Below are positions 51,861 through 60,191 of a stretch of 64,000 bases of DNA, piece after piece; positions within the stretch are counted from its first letter, which is position 1; every line of letters begins with the position of its first letter. A program made the translations under genes and the position numbers. This DNA comes from Chryseolinea soli (lineage in GTDB: Bacteria; Bacteroidota; Bacteroidia; Cytophagales; Cyclobacteriaceae), in the NCBI RefSeq assembly GCF_003589925.1, contig NZ_CP032382.1, forward strand, positions 5,704,001 to 5,768,000, given 5' to 3'. Under the pieces are notes generated by a model. The model saw nothing but the letters and a program-made list of their open reading frames with translations. It was not told the origin of the DNA and did no database searches.

Positions 51861-52592
51861 ATGAACGCAGTGATCAAGGAAAACGGATTCTCACCACAAG
51901 CCTATGCCCGAACGGGTGGCGTGTTGTATTTGATTATCATCGTAGCGGGCTTGTTTGGAGAGTTCTTCGTCAGGGGCAAGCTCTTTGTGCCGGGAGATGC
52001 TGCCGCCACGGCCCACCAAATTGCTGCTTCTCCTTTGCTGTGGCGCATTGGTATTTGTGTCGACCTCGTCATGCAGGTGTGCGATATTCCCTTAATGCTG
52101 ATCTTTTATGTTTTGCTCCGGCCGGTCAACCGGAATCTTGCTTTGCTAAACTTGCTGTTCAACTTGATACAGACCGCTGTTTTGGTGGCCAACAAATTAA
52201 ATCTGTTGATGGCGCTATTTGTGTTGGCCGATGCACCTTACTTGAAATCCATCGATCCCGATCAACTCCACGCGCTATCCTACATTTTTATCAAACTACA
52301 TGACCATGGCTTTGGCATCGGGCTCATCTTCTTTGGGTTTGTATGTTTGGTGGAAGGCTATCTGATCTTCCGGTCGGGCTATTTTCCAAAGGCGCTAGGG
52401 GTGCTGATGCAGGTGGCGGGTGTGTGCTATATCGTGAATACGTTCACATTGCTTCTTGCCCCCCAAGTGGCCAGTCAATTGTTCCCTTTCATTCTGATGC
52501 CTTGCTTTATAGCCGAATTGTTGCTGGGCCTCTGGCTGCTGGTGAAAGGCGTCAATTTAGCGAAGTGGCAGGAGCGGGTACGACGAAGCTAA
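51861..52592 (+). CDS. DUF4386-family membrane protein
   Basis: 243-residue integral membrane protein with six or so hydrophobic helices (GGVLYLIIIVAGLFGEFFVR, IGICVDLVMQVCDIPLMLIF, LFNLIQTAVLVANKLNLLM, GIGLIFFGFVCLVEGYLIF, ALGVLMQVAGVCYIVNTFTL, LIAELLLGLWLLVKGV-like). The start YARTGGVLYLIIIVAG is typical of DUF4386 proteins, whose role is unknown. Its last 30 bases reappear at 57980-58010. It is convergent with the T9SS type B gene, 37 bases apart. Confidence 0.88.
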   Translation: MNAVIKENGFSPQAYARTGGVLYLIIIVAGLFGEFFVRGKLFVPGDAAATAHQIAASPLLWRIGICVDLVMQVCDIPLMLIFYVLLRPVNRNLALLNLLFNLIQTAVLVANKLNLLMALFVLADAPYLKSIDPDQLHALSYIFIKLHDHGFGIGLIFFGFVCLVEGYLIFRSGYFPKALGVLMQVAGVCYIVNTFTLLLAPQVASQLFPFILMPCFIAELLLGLWLLVKGVNLAKWQERVRRS

Positions 52593-52629
52593 CAAGGGAA
52601 GCGAATGGATGCGAAAGCCCCTCGCGTGT

Positions 52630-55600
52630 CTACCGCATGACATGCACCCATCCCTTTATATGCTTTTGTTCACTGTCGCAGCCGAGGTAAGTGATGTTCC
52701 AATAATATACACCGGTGCTCACGTCGGGGGCGGTCCAGCGAAAGGCCGGATCGTCGGTGTGATACACGGGAGTCCCCAGGCGGTTGTAAATCCGCAGATT
52801 GAACTGCGATAGATCTTCACCGCGCACTTCGAAGTAATCATTATAGTGGTCGTCGTTCGGTGTGAAGATGTTGGGCACATACACGCTGTCACGCATATTT
52901 TGCAAGGTTATTGGCGGCGATTCGAGCACGCATCCATTCTGCGACACGCTTGCCGAAAACGTTCCCCCTGTTTTTATGGTGATCGACCCACCAGACTCTG
53001 GCAACGTCGCGTGTGTCGACAGGTCGGTCCAGGTCACCGTGGCGTCGTTGTCGAACGGCGTCAGGGAAATCGTCACAGGGACACCGTTGCAAATAGAGGG
53101 ATGGCTTGCCGTGAGTGCCGGGGGCGTGAACTTGTTGACGACGACCGGCGCCGTCTCAACGGTACACCCATCGCGCGAAACGGTAGCGACATATGAACCG
53201 GATGCATCCACCACCAGGGCCGACGCCGATCCCTGTGCGGGCGTGTTTGTCGACACGTTCATCCAGGTCGCCGTGGCGCCGGGGTCAACGGGGGTGATCG
53301 AGAGGGTGACCGGGCTTGTTATGCACAGTGTTGGACCGGGCGTAAGCGATGCGGGCAAGAGCTTGTTGACGGTTACCGTCACCGTTGTGTCGGTTTGGCA
53401 GCCGGCGATTGTAGTGTAGTGATACCGTAGCGAGATCTTTTCGTTTGTAAAATTTTTCGGGTCGAATGTGCCGTCGGCCGTCACACCGGGACCGGACCAT
53501 ATACCACCTTCGGGGGCGGCGTCGAGCTTCAGCGTGCGGTCGTCGCAGGACACGGGCAGTTCGGGAATGTCGAACTGAAGCGGAGCCCGGGTGTAGGTCT
53601 CTACGCTGCCCGACCAAAATCCCCGTTCTGTATCTGCATAGGTTGCACCGATGTACAGCTTGTGATTGGTCACGTACAGGCTGCAACCAAATCCATCCAA
53701 CCAATCGGGACTGATGGACGCGATTTGTTCGTCTTCCTGTTTTGTGGATAGCCAGTCGCTGCCGTTGCGGACAAAGCGGTACACTTTTCCGGGTTTCAGT
53801 GTGTTGTCGTGATTGGTGACATAATTTGGATACTCGGCTTTATCGATCGCGAAAGGACTCCCGGCGTAAATTTGATCGTCATCGATGGCTACGCTGTAGC
53901 CGAAGTTCCCATGAGACGTGGCATCGCTGGGCTCTAACTGTGCACTTTCGTTGACGGTACCGTTCCAGCCGCTGGCCGGCCTCTTGAAAATATACGCCGC
54001 ACCGCGATAGAACAACTGGTCGTTCAACAGGGCCGTTCCAGGATATCCCGGTGCTCCCACCACAATGCGGTCGCCTTCCATGGCAACGCTGTAGCCGAAC
54101 ATGTCGCCATACCCTTTGTTGGTTGGCAGCAAGCGCGCGTCTTCCGTTGCGCTTTTCCATTCGCCATGCTTTTCAAATACAAACACATGCATTTTGTGAC
54201 CCACCTCGCGTTCGGTGTCACCGGTGCCCACTACGATCGTGTTTTCACTCATCACGATCGCACGACCAAAGAAGTCGTGCTTGATGTCTATGGAAGGTCG
54301 TAAGGTAGCGAGGTAGACATATTTGCCGGCATCGTTCTCCTTGTAGAGGTATACACGTCCGTCGCTTTCGTACGTGGTCAAATCATACGCACATACGGCA
54401 ATGTATTTATTGAAGTAGGCCACCGTTTGTCCAAAGGAGCCGTTCATCGAAAGGGTGGGGGCGACGAGTTGGGAATGATATTTCCACCCGGAGGCGGTAC
54501 GCTTGTAAATATAGGCTTTGCCCATGCGGTCAAACACGTTGATCCCGTTGTTGCCCACCGAATCGACAAAGGGCGCACCGACAACAAGTACGTTGTCACC
54601 TGCCGCAATACTCTGACCGAAACCGGATCGGTTGTGACTTTTGGGCTCAAAGAGCCTCACCGCTGGTGAGGTCGGCTTGCCCTTGGTGTGCACGTATACG
54701 GCACCCGAATTTAGTCCCATTTCGTCATCGCCCGGGGCGCCGACAAAGAGCTCGTTGTTGAGTGACGTGATGCTGCTTCCATAAAGATCGCCCGCGGCGT
54801 TGAGCGTGGTTTTGGTGATGATCTGATGGGGCGGCGTGTTGGTGGCCCAACCACCCGGAGGCCGGTAGTAATCGATTATGGCTTCCCGGGTGGCAGGCGT
54901 AGGAATGCCACCAGCGGCCGGCCCGCCCACAACCAGGTGGTTATTGGTCAGGCTCATCCAAAGGCCAAAAAATTCGGTGCTGGAAGCCGGCTTTGACAGT
55001 TCCATCGACAGGGTAACCGATGACCACGAGCTGCCATTCTTCTTGTAGGCGTGCACTTGTTGGTAGCCGCCAAAGAAGAATTCGTCGTCGGTTACGATCA
55101 GGCTCTCACTCGTGCCATAGGGGGTCTTCACGGCAGCATTGGTTTTGGCGTTGGCCCAACCCGACACAGGTTTTTTAAATTCATAAAAGTGGAGGAGACT
55201 CTTAAAAATACCCGTGCCGTTATCTCCCGTTACCCAGCCACCGGTGTATACGTTTCCGTTGTGAATGGCTATTTGGCGCCCGTAAGTCATGCCCCCCACA
55301 TCGTCAGCGGGTCGCAATGTGGCCACGGGTGAAGTAGAGAACGTGGCGCCGTTTTTTTCATACAAGATCACCGTGCCGACGGTGCCGTCTGCATTTTGGA
55401 ACATCGCCGATCCGGCGGCGATCAAGCCGTCGCCGGCCGTCAATACCGGGAAGGGCAATGCCATGCCGTTTTCGTCCACCGGGAAGGGAAGGAATTGGGT
55501 GAGTGTGAAGACTCCACCCGTTTTTGTAAATACGGCAACCCCCTGGTTGCTGGACTGTGAAGCCAGGGCAATGAGGTTATTTTCGCTCAGCACGGGAGCG

Positions 55601-56094
55601 TCGAGGTACGGCGTGCCCAAGAGCTGGTACGATTCTGTGCCCGACACCCATTCCGAACCGGGTACCTTTTCGAACACATACAATTTGTTGGCAAGATTGC
55701 CCGCGTCGTCGTACGATTGTGCCGAAGCCACGATCGATGTGGCGTCGATGGTTACGTTCATGCCAAACCGTAAATAGATCTGGGGATCGGAGGGAGTCAG
55801 TTGCGCGATCTCCTTCCATTGTTGGGAGGCATCGAGCCGGTACACGTGCAAGAGACCGGCTTCTACTTCCAACGAATCGTGGAGCATCTCGCTCGCCACC
55901 ATATAGTCTCCATACGTGTCGATCTTTAAACCGAAGTAGTCATATTTCGCGAGGTCGCCCACGGGCAAATAGACCTCCGTCGGCGCCGGACATTGTGCCC
56001 ACGCAACATTGAAAAAACCGCAAAGCATCAAGAAAAGACCTGCGAAGGGAACGGCAACCCGGATCATCAAACTAATTTTTAACGATTTTAGCAT
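52630..56094 (-). CDS. FG-GAP-repeat surface protein with T9SS type B (gliding-motility) sorting domain
   Basis: About 1154 residues. The signal peptide is MIRVAVPFAGLFLMLCGFFN ... AQ, about ten residues after the chosen start at 56094. The N-terminal 800 residues are a repeated beta-propeller of FG-GAP type (FGQSIAAGDNVLVVGAPF, FGYSVAMEGDRIVVGAPGY, FGYSVAIDDDQIYAGSPF, YGSSITSLNNELFVGAPGDD). Three Ig-like domains follow (PVTLSITPVDPGATATWMN, PVTISLTPFDNDATVTWTDL). The C-terminus is the type B sorting domain: VPNIFTPNDDHYNDYFEVRG, NLRIYNRLGTPVYHTDD, GVYYWNITYLGC. It is exported by T9SS and attached to the surface. A later start at 56067 is also possible. Confidence 0.88.
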   Translation of the reverse strand: MLKSLKISLMIRVAVPFAGLFLMLCGFFNVAWAQCPAPTEVYLPVGDLAKYDYFGLKIDTYGDYMVASEMLHDSLEVEAGLLHVYRLDASQQWKEIAQLTPSDPQIYLRFGMNVTIDATSIVASAQSYDDAGNLANKLYVFEKVPGSEWVSGTESYQLLGTPYLDAPVLSENNLIALASQSSNQGVAVFTKTGGVFTLTQFLPFPVDENGMALPFPVLTAGDGLIAAGSAMFQNADGTVGTVILYEKNGATFSTSPVATLRPADDVGGMTYGRQIAIHNGNVYTGGWVTGDNGTGIFKSLLHFYEFKKPVSGWANAKTNAAVKTPYGTSESLIVTDDEFFFGGYQQVHAYKKNGSSWSSVTLSMELSKPASSTEFFGLWMSLTNNHLVVGGPAAGGIPTPATREAIIDYYRPPGGWATNTPPHQIITKTTLNAAGDLYGSSITSLNNELFVGAPGDDEMGLNSGAVYVHTKGKPTSPAVRLFEPKSHNRSGFGQSIAAGDNVLVVGAPFVDSVGNNGINVFDRMGKAYIYKRTASGWKYHSQLVAPTLSMNGSFGQTVAYFNKYIAVCAYDLTTYESDGRVYLYKENDAGKYVYLATLRPSIDIKHDFFGRAIVMSENTIVVGTGDTEREVGHKMHVFVFEKHGEWKSATEDARLLPTNKGYGDMFGYSVAMEGDRIVVGAPGYPGTALLNDQLFYRGAAYIFKRPASGWNGTVNESAQLEPSDATSHGNFGYSVAIDDDQIYAGSPFAIDKAEYPNYVTNHDNTLKPGKVYRFVRNGSDWLSTKQEDEQIASISPDWLDGFGCSLYVTNHKLYIGATYADTERGFWSGSVETYTRAPLQFDIPELPVSCDDRTLKLDAAPEGGIWSGPGVTADGTFDPKNFTNEKISLRYHYTTIAGCQTDTTVTVTVNKLLPASLTPGPTLCITSPVTLSITPVDPGATATWMNVSTNTPAQGSASALVVDASGSYVATVSRDGCTVETAPVVVNKFTPPALTASHPSICNGVPVTISLTPFDNDATVTWTDLSTHATLPESGGSITIKTGGTFSASVSQNGCVLESPPITLQNMRDSVYVPNIFTPNDDHYNDYFEVRGEDLSQFNLRIYNRLGTPVYHTDDPAFRWTAPDVSTGVYYWNITYLGCDSEQKHIKGWVHVMR

Positions 56095-56252
56095 CAATAA
56101 CTTACAGAGGGAACGGATCGTAGGGATGCCGGTTTTTTTCGATGTAAAGATAGCTTTTTTTGCGGATACATTGGCGCGGGTCATTTTCGATTTCCGGATC
56201 CAGAGCTCCGGTGTTTACCCTGTGACTAGTTTTGGATAGTGCTCTTAAACAA

Positions 56253-56279
56253 GAAAGCCTGGTTGTTCACCAGGCTTTC
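56253..56279 (-). terminator. Terminator hairpin downstream of the lipoprotein gene
   Basis: GAAAGCCTGGT (56253-56263) pairs with ACCAGGCTTTC (56269-56279), an 11-bp stem with a 5-base loop, 38 bases after the lipoprotein stop in its direction of transcription. A weak T-rich run follows on the minus strand. Confidence 0.65.
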
Positions 56280-56316
56280 AATTGCTTCTTGTTGTGTTTT
56301 CTGTAGAAAGTCGCGC

Positions 56317-57540
56317 TTACGGATGGATGGGTTGCCAAGCTTGATAGAGAGACAGGATCGGGTACTCCGTTGACTCGGCATCTCCAGGATTATAATGTCC
56401 GGCAAAAATCGTTGACTCCAGCAAGGCATCATCGGTTGTCTGAACATACGTCGTTGCAGAAAGGTCGATATGCGTGCAAAAGTCTTCGGCTTTTGAAAAG
56501 GGGATGTTATGAAAGACGTTGACATTGTTGCCGCAGGTTGACGCTGTCCAAACGCCGCCCAAATCGTGGTAACATTCCAGGAAAGACACGTCCGAAATGG
56601 GCACGCTCGACGGGGACGATGCGCTTTTGTCCACATAGAGATATCCTACACGATAGCCCTCAGGAATATCAACACGGGCATAAAGCTTGCAACGATTGTC
56701 CTGGTTGGGGAAATATGCTTTCATACCATCTACTTCCCGGACGATAAAGCCGTCCAATGATTCCGGTATAAATTCAAAGGCAAGACTGCTTAGTCCCGAT
56801 AGTTCGTCCGCCAGGAAATGCTGCTCATGTGGAAGGTAGTCGGTCTTGGTGGCCTTAAAGGTGTAATGTCCATATTTGGCCGGGACCTGTATGGTGCCGG
56901 CAGCTGATAAGTTGACGGTCTTTGTCCACTTGACCGTACCCAGCGCTTGGTCCTTTGCAACGATCTCCAAGGTATAATCCACAGCGCTGTGCTGATCATT
57001 ATCGGCAATGGTTGCCGTCGTGGTAAACGTATACTCTTTGACCACCACGAAGCCAAACGTTGCATAGCCAAAATCTTCCGCGGTATGATCCTCTATATCC
57101 AATACCTCCGGGGTAACGTTCGTAACGTTGTCTACGGCGACATCGAAAGATAAGGGCAGAGGATGCTCGACCAAGGCTGACATGGCAGTGCCTGCGATCG
57201 GGGCCGCATAAATCGTATTGCCATCGGAGTCCAGGATCAGGAATTGTTCCAAACTGTATTGCCCAACACTGAATTGCTGTGGTGACGTAACAAAGCTTCC
57301 GTTGAATGCGGTCAGCTCTATTTTAGCGCTGATCGTTGAGCCGTCTGGCTTTTTCAGCGTGTAACTTGCGAAGGCCGGGGTGACCGCATCTTTTACTTTT
57401 CCTCCCGGTGTGACAAGCTCTTGTTTCTTAAAAGAAAAAATAATCTTTCCCGGCTGTAAGGTATCCGCGTCGCCGGGATGGCAACCATAAAAAATCAGCA
57501 GTATAACCGCCACTGCAAGCATTGAAAGTTTTTGTTTCAT
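56317..57540 (-). CDS. Hypothetical large lipoprotein, beta-rich
   Basis: 407 residues. The signal MKQKLSMLAVAVILLIFYGC has a lipobox Cys at position 20; the upstream open frame has no signal. The mature protein is mainly beta strands with several Ig/DUF4493-like patches (KIIFSFKKQELVTPGGKVKD, ATFGFVVVKEYTFTTTATIA, WTKTVNLSAAGTIQVPAKYG) and ends with Cys-containing loops (LECYHDLGGVWTASTCGNNV). I recognise no family. Surface or periplasmic anchoring is inferred from the lipobox. Confidence 0.72.
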   Translation of the reverse strand: MKQKLSMLAVAVILLIFYGCHPGDADTLQPGKIIFSFKKQELVTPGGKVKDAVTPAFASYTLKKPDGSTISAKIELTAFNGSFVTSPQQFSVGQYSLEQFLILDSDGNTIYAAPIAGTAMSALVEHPLPLSFDVAVDNVTNVTPEVLDIEDHTAEDFGYATFGFVVVKEYTFTTTATIADNDQHSAVDYTLEIVAKDQALGTVKWTKTVNLSAAGTIQVPAKYGHYTFKATKTDYLPHEQHFLADELSGLSSLAFEFIPESLDGFIVREVDGMKAYFPNQDNRCKLYARVDIPEGYRVGYLYVDKSASSPSSVPISDVSFLECYHDLGGVWTASTCGNNVNVFHNIPFSKAEDFCTHIDLSATTYVQTTDDALLESTIFAGHYNPGDAESTEYPILSLYQAWQPIHP

Positions 57541-57712
57541 AGTATTTTGACATTGGTTAAAAAAATGCCCGTGTGGGCAATGCAATTCTAGCAACAGCTG
57601 GGATCAGATGTAATGACGGAAAACCATGATATGCGTGTGCCGGTAGGGTGAAGGATATTGACGGGTTATAACCTGGAATGGGGAATAATGAACCAGGCCG
57701 TTGTGGGGAATT

Positions 57713-57760
57713 TTAACGGAGTGGCTGGTGGGCTGACTTTTGTTGGTGGACAAAAGGGGG
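57713..57760 (+). repeat. GTTGGTG hairpin repeat, copy A (degenerate)
   Basis: Shares TGGCTGG, GGCTG and TTTTGTTGGTGG with the copies at 57814 and 60040, but the right arm is reduced to CAAAA. Confidence 0.5.
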
Positions 57761-57813
57761 GATCTCCCGTGGATGATGGGAAGCAACTTTTTATGGAAGC
57801 AAACAATGTCTGA

Positions 57814-57868
57814 CTCAACGGGGTGGCTGGCGGCTGGGTTTGTTGGTGAAGAACACCAACAAAGGCGG
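57814..57868 (+). repeat. GTTGGTG hairpin repeat, copy B (intact)
   Basis: TTTGTTGGTG (57839-57848) pairs perfectly with CACCAACAAA (57854-57863) around 5 bases, preceded by GTGGCTGGCGGCTG. Immediately followed by the isomerase fossil. Confidence 0.65.
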
Positions 57869-57889
57869 TGGCCGGTGACTAAATTTTGT

Positions 57890-57962
57890 GGGTTATCGAT
57901 ACACTTCTTCGATAGCGGTGTCAAGCTCCTTGAGCAGGACATCAGCAGAGGCTGGGCTGGGT
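57890..57962 (-). pseudogene. 3' fossil of a sugar-phosphate-isomerase-like gene
   Basis: On the minus strand the last codons read LLKELDTAIEEVYR then TAA. This matches MIRELDAAIHEVYQ at the C-terminus of the intact TIM-barrel gene at 58946. Upstream the similarity fades within about 10 codons, so only the end of the gene remains. Both ends have a hairpin repeat directly downstream. Confidence 0.7.
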
Positions 57963-57979
57963 TTTACGGGAGGCTCGTT

Positions 57980-58010
57980 GCGAAGTGGCAGGAGCGGGTA
58001 CAACCAAGCT
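57980..58010 (+). repeat. Copied 3' end of a DUF4386-type gene
   Basis: Bases 57980-58001 are identical to 52560-52581, the last codons of the DUF4386 gene (AKWQERV), and 8 of the next 10 bases also match. The following bases differ. Confidence 0.75.
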
Positions 58011-58327
58011 TAATACAGAATCAACACATTCTGAACCATGAAGCCGAACCTCTGAAAATCGGGTATTTTTTTCCATTCGGAGGGGTAATAAGACCTCATC
58101 GGAACCTCTCCTTGATTTGTAAACTCAACCCGGCAGCCATTTTTCGAAGCCCTTTGTTTTGGCATCATTCTTATCAGGCGTTCAGTATGAACTGACGAAT
58201 AACGGAGATTCCATCCGGTTCGTCGAGGCATCCATTAGGCCCGCCAACAGTATTTCTTCATGCCCTTTAAATGCGTCGCCTATTCGGTAAAAAAAAATCA
58301 ATCGATAAACTATTGACCAATTTAAAA

Positions 58328-58861
58328 ATGAGATTATTAAAAAGCCTTTCAATCATGGTGACGTTGGGAATCGTAGCTATGGTAAGCTGTAGTAAGGATG
58401 ATGAGGATAATAATGATGCCATCTCCGGAGCAGGTCCAACCGTAACATCCACAAGTCCGGCAAGTGATGCTACCGGTGTTGCCCGCAACACAAACGTTGT
58501 TTTTACTTTTAGTGAAAAAATGGATTCCTCAACGATCAACAACTCAACCTTTATATTGCAGATCGGGACACAACTAGTCCCCGGAAAAGTGGTCTACTCG
58601 GGAGTAACCGCAACGTTTACACCGAACGAGTGGCTCTTGGCGGGTAAACCCTATACGGCAACGATTACCACCGGGGTAAAAGACATGAATGGACATCACC
58701 TGGCACCCCGCAAGGTGTGGGTGTTTGTAACGGCCGATAGCACATCTACACTTGGAGTTATTGATCTTGGAGCTTCGGGCAGTTACGTGATTTTGGCCAA
58801 ATCGGCCACGGCCGTAGTCGATGCCCGTGCGATTGCAGGACAAAGGCTCACGGTAAATTAA
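58328..58861 (+). CDS. Truncated ice-binding-like lipoprotein (Ig-like/Big_5 domain, start of DUF3494)
   Basis: 177 residues. MRLLKSLSIMVTLGIVAMVS and Cys21 form a lipoprotein signal. An SbsA-type Ig-like domain follows (PTVTSTSPASDATGVARNTN, VVFTFSEKMDSSTINNSTF, GKPYTATITTGVKDMNGHHL). The last 30 residues start GVIDLGASGSYVILAKSATA, the usual opening of the DUF3494 ice-binding beta-solenoid, but the protein stops after RLTVN. Intact relatives continue for about 200 more residues, so this looks like a truncated gene. The frame is open upstream to 58271; the ATG at 58328 opens the signal. Confidence 0.75.
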   Translation: MRLLKSLSIMVTLGIVAMVSCSKDDEDNNDAISGAGPTVTSTSPASDATGVARNTNVVFTFSEKMDSSTINNSTFILQIGTQLVPGKVVYSGVTATFTPNEWLLAGKPYTATITTGVKDMNGHHLAPRKVWVFVTADSTSTLGVIDLGASGSYVILAKSATAVVDARAIAGQRLTVN

Positions 58862-58890
58862 CTGAGCGCTTCTTTTTGTTTTGCAATGCT

Positions 58891-58940
58891 GCGGGTCGCT
58901 GGCGGCTAACGTTCTTGGTGAAGCGCTTCAACAAAGACGG
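58891..58940 (+). repeat. GTTGGTG hairpin repeat, copy C (degenerate)
   Basis: Shares CGCTGGCGGCT, TTGGTGAAG and CAACAAAG with the other copies; the inner part TGAAGCGCTTCA is itself palindromic. Directly downstream of the intact isomerase stop. Confidence 0.5.
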
Positions 58941-58945
58941 AGAGC

Positions 58946-59887
58946 TTATTGGTAGACCTCATGAATGGCGGCATCAAGCTCCCTGATCATTTCAGACACC
59001 AACGCGAAAGGATCATACGGTTTGCCGCGGACCGCCAATGTTTCAACGGGTAGATAGCCTCGGTAGCCACCGTCTTTAATGATCCTGACCAAACGCTTAT
59101 AGTCTGTCGGGATCTCGTTGCCCAGGCCGAAGACACTCTCCTTCACTTGCCAGTTGATGGCATAGGGAACAACGGCAGCGATGTCTTTGTAGGGATCGGC
59201 GGTTTTAAAACTCCCGGTGTCAACGATAAGGCCTGCCCATTTGGAGTTCACACCCTTCATGACATAAATGCATTGCTCCGCCGTTTGCAGCATGTCGCCG
59301 TGATTTTGGATCCCGATCTTAACACCATACTGTTCTCCATAGGCCGCACACTCTTTGAAGCAGACGATCATCCAGTCGGCTACTTCGGTCCATCGGTCTT
59401 CGTATCCGCTGGGAACTTCGCCGGCAAAGACGCGCACGATCGGGGCACCCATTTTCGAGGCCGCAACAATCCAGTTCTTTGCCAATTGCACACCCTCTGC
59501 GCGTACCTTGGGGTCGGGCGACGCAAAATTGTTTCGGATGCCTGTTCCACTGATAACAACACCCAGTTCGGCGGCGCGATCTTTGAACTTTTTCAGATAG
59601 TCATCGGAGGGCACTTCCGGATACGTCGGGAAGAAATAGGCGGTGGGGTCGAGTGCCTTTATGTTCTTTGAGGAACACCATTCCAACAAATTAAGCAAAC
59701 TGTAGACTTGCTGCTGGTCTTGTGTGTTGCGGGCGGTTAGCAGGTCGCTGAAGGAATAGGCGTTGAGGGAAGCAGTAACGGTCGCTTTGTCTTTGGCGTT
59801 CTTTTTTTGTTGGCCGATAGCGGGTGTGAAAATGAGGTGGAGAAAGATGCCGGTGGTCAGTAGGAATATCTGGGAACGCGTGGCCAT
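58946..59887 (-). CDS. Exported xylose-isomerase-like TIM barrel (sugar phosphate isomerase/epimerase family)
   Basis: 313 residues with a signal peptide (IFLLTTGIFLHLIFTPAIGQ). The AP-endonuclease-2/xylose-isomerase-like barrel shows SLNAYSFSDLL, NIKALDPTAYFFPTYPEVPS, VVISGTGIRNNFASPDPKVR, APIVRVFAGEVPSGYEDRW, VKIGIQNHGDM (metal ligand region), AGLIVDTGSFK and YRGYLPVETLAVRG (Glu near the C-terminus). Exported members of this family in Bacteroidota accompany sugar-degradation genes; substrate unknown. It lies 304 bases downstream of susD, after that operon's terminator. Its 3' end was once duplicated (fossil at 57890). Confidence 0.88.
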   Translation of the reverse strand: MATRSQIFLLTTGIFLHLIFTPAIGQQKKNAKDKATVTASLNAYSFSDLLTARNTQDQQQVYSLLNLLEWCSSKNIKALDPTAYFFPTYPEVPSDDYLKKFKDRAAELGVVISGTGIRNNFASPDPKVRAEGVQLAKNWIVAASKMGAPIVRVFAGEVPSGYEDRWTEVADWMIVCFKECAAYGEQYGVKIGIQNHGDMLQTAEQCIYVMKGVNSKWAGLIVDTGSFKTADPYKDIAAVVPYAINWQVKESVFGLGNEIPTDYKRLVRIIKDGGYRGYLPVETLAVRGKPYDPFALVSEMIRELDAAIHEVYQ

Positions 59888-60039
59888 GGTGATTTTTTTT
59901 ATGGATGTATGGCTAATTTAAAAATTCTATTGATCAAAAGTTGTTCTCTTATTTCTTTGGGGGATATGGAACGTGATCGGTTCGGGGGGCGAAGCGTTGC
60001 TTGATGGAAATTTGTTGGCGATGTATTGTTGGGGCTGTG

Positions 60040-60090
60040 TTAATGGGGCTGGCAGCTGATTTTGTTGGTGGGGCACCAACAAAAATGGGG
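60040..60090 (+). repeat. GTTGGTG hairpin repeat, copy D (intact)
   Basis: TTTGTTGGTG (60061-60070) pairs with CACCAACAAA (60074-60083) around 3 bases, preceded by GGGGCTGGCAGCTG. Adjacent to the SusCD terminator. Confidence 0.65.
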
Positions 60091-60098
60091 AGGGGATG

Positions 60099-60130
60099 AA
60101 AAAAAGCCGTCTCAAAATTTTTGAGACGGC
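60099..60130 (-). terminator. Terminator of the SusC/SusD operon
   Basis: GCCGTCTCAAAA (60106-60117) pairs with TTTTGAGACGGC (60119-60130). On the minus strand the stem is followed by seven T. Located 62 bases after the SusD stop. Confidence 0.9.
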
Positions 60131-60191
60131 TTCTTCGATGGGTGCGGATTGATGATGTAGTGGGTCTACATCCTTCTAAAATCTCTTGTTT

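Larger units (their letters stand above)
57541..58327. other. Long spacer with small repeats and gene fossils
   Basis: About 790 bases without an intact gene. It holds two copies of a hairpin repeat (57713-57760 and 57814-57868), the fossil 3' end of an isomerase-like gene (about 57890-57962) and a copied 3' end of a DUF4386 gene (57980-58010). Open frames crossing this region show no protein-like pattern. The rest (58030-58270) is unexplained. Confidence 0.6.

Noticed and set aside
57740..58195. 151-codon plus-strand open frame over the fossil-rich spacer
   Set aside because: It runs through a hairpin repeat, an antisense gene fossil and a copied gene end, so it is a chance frame.
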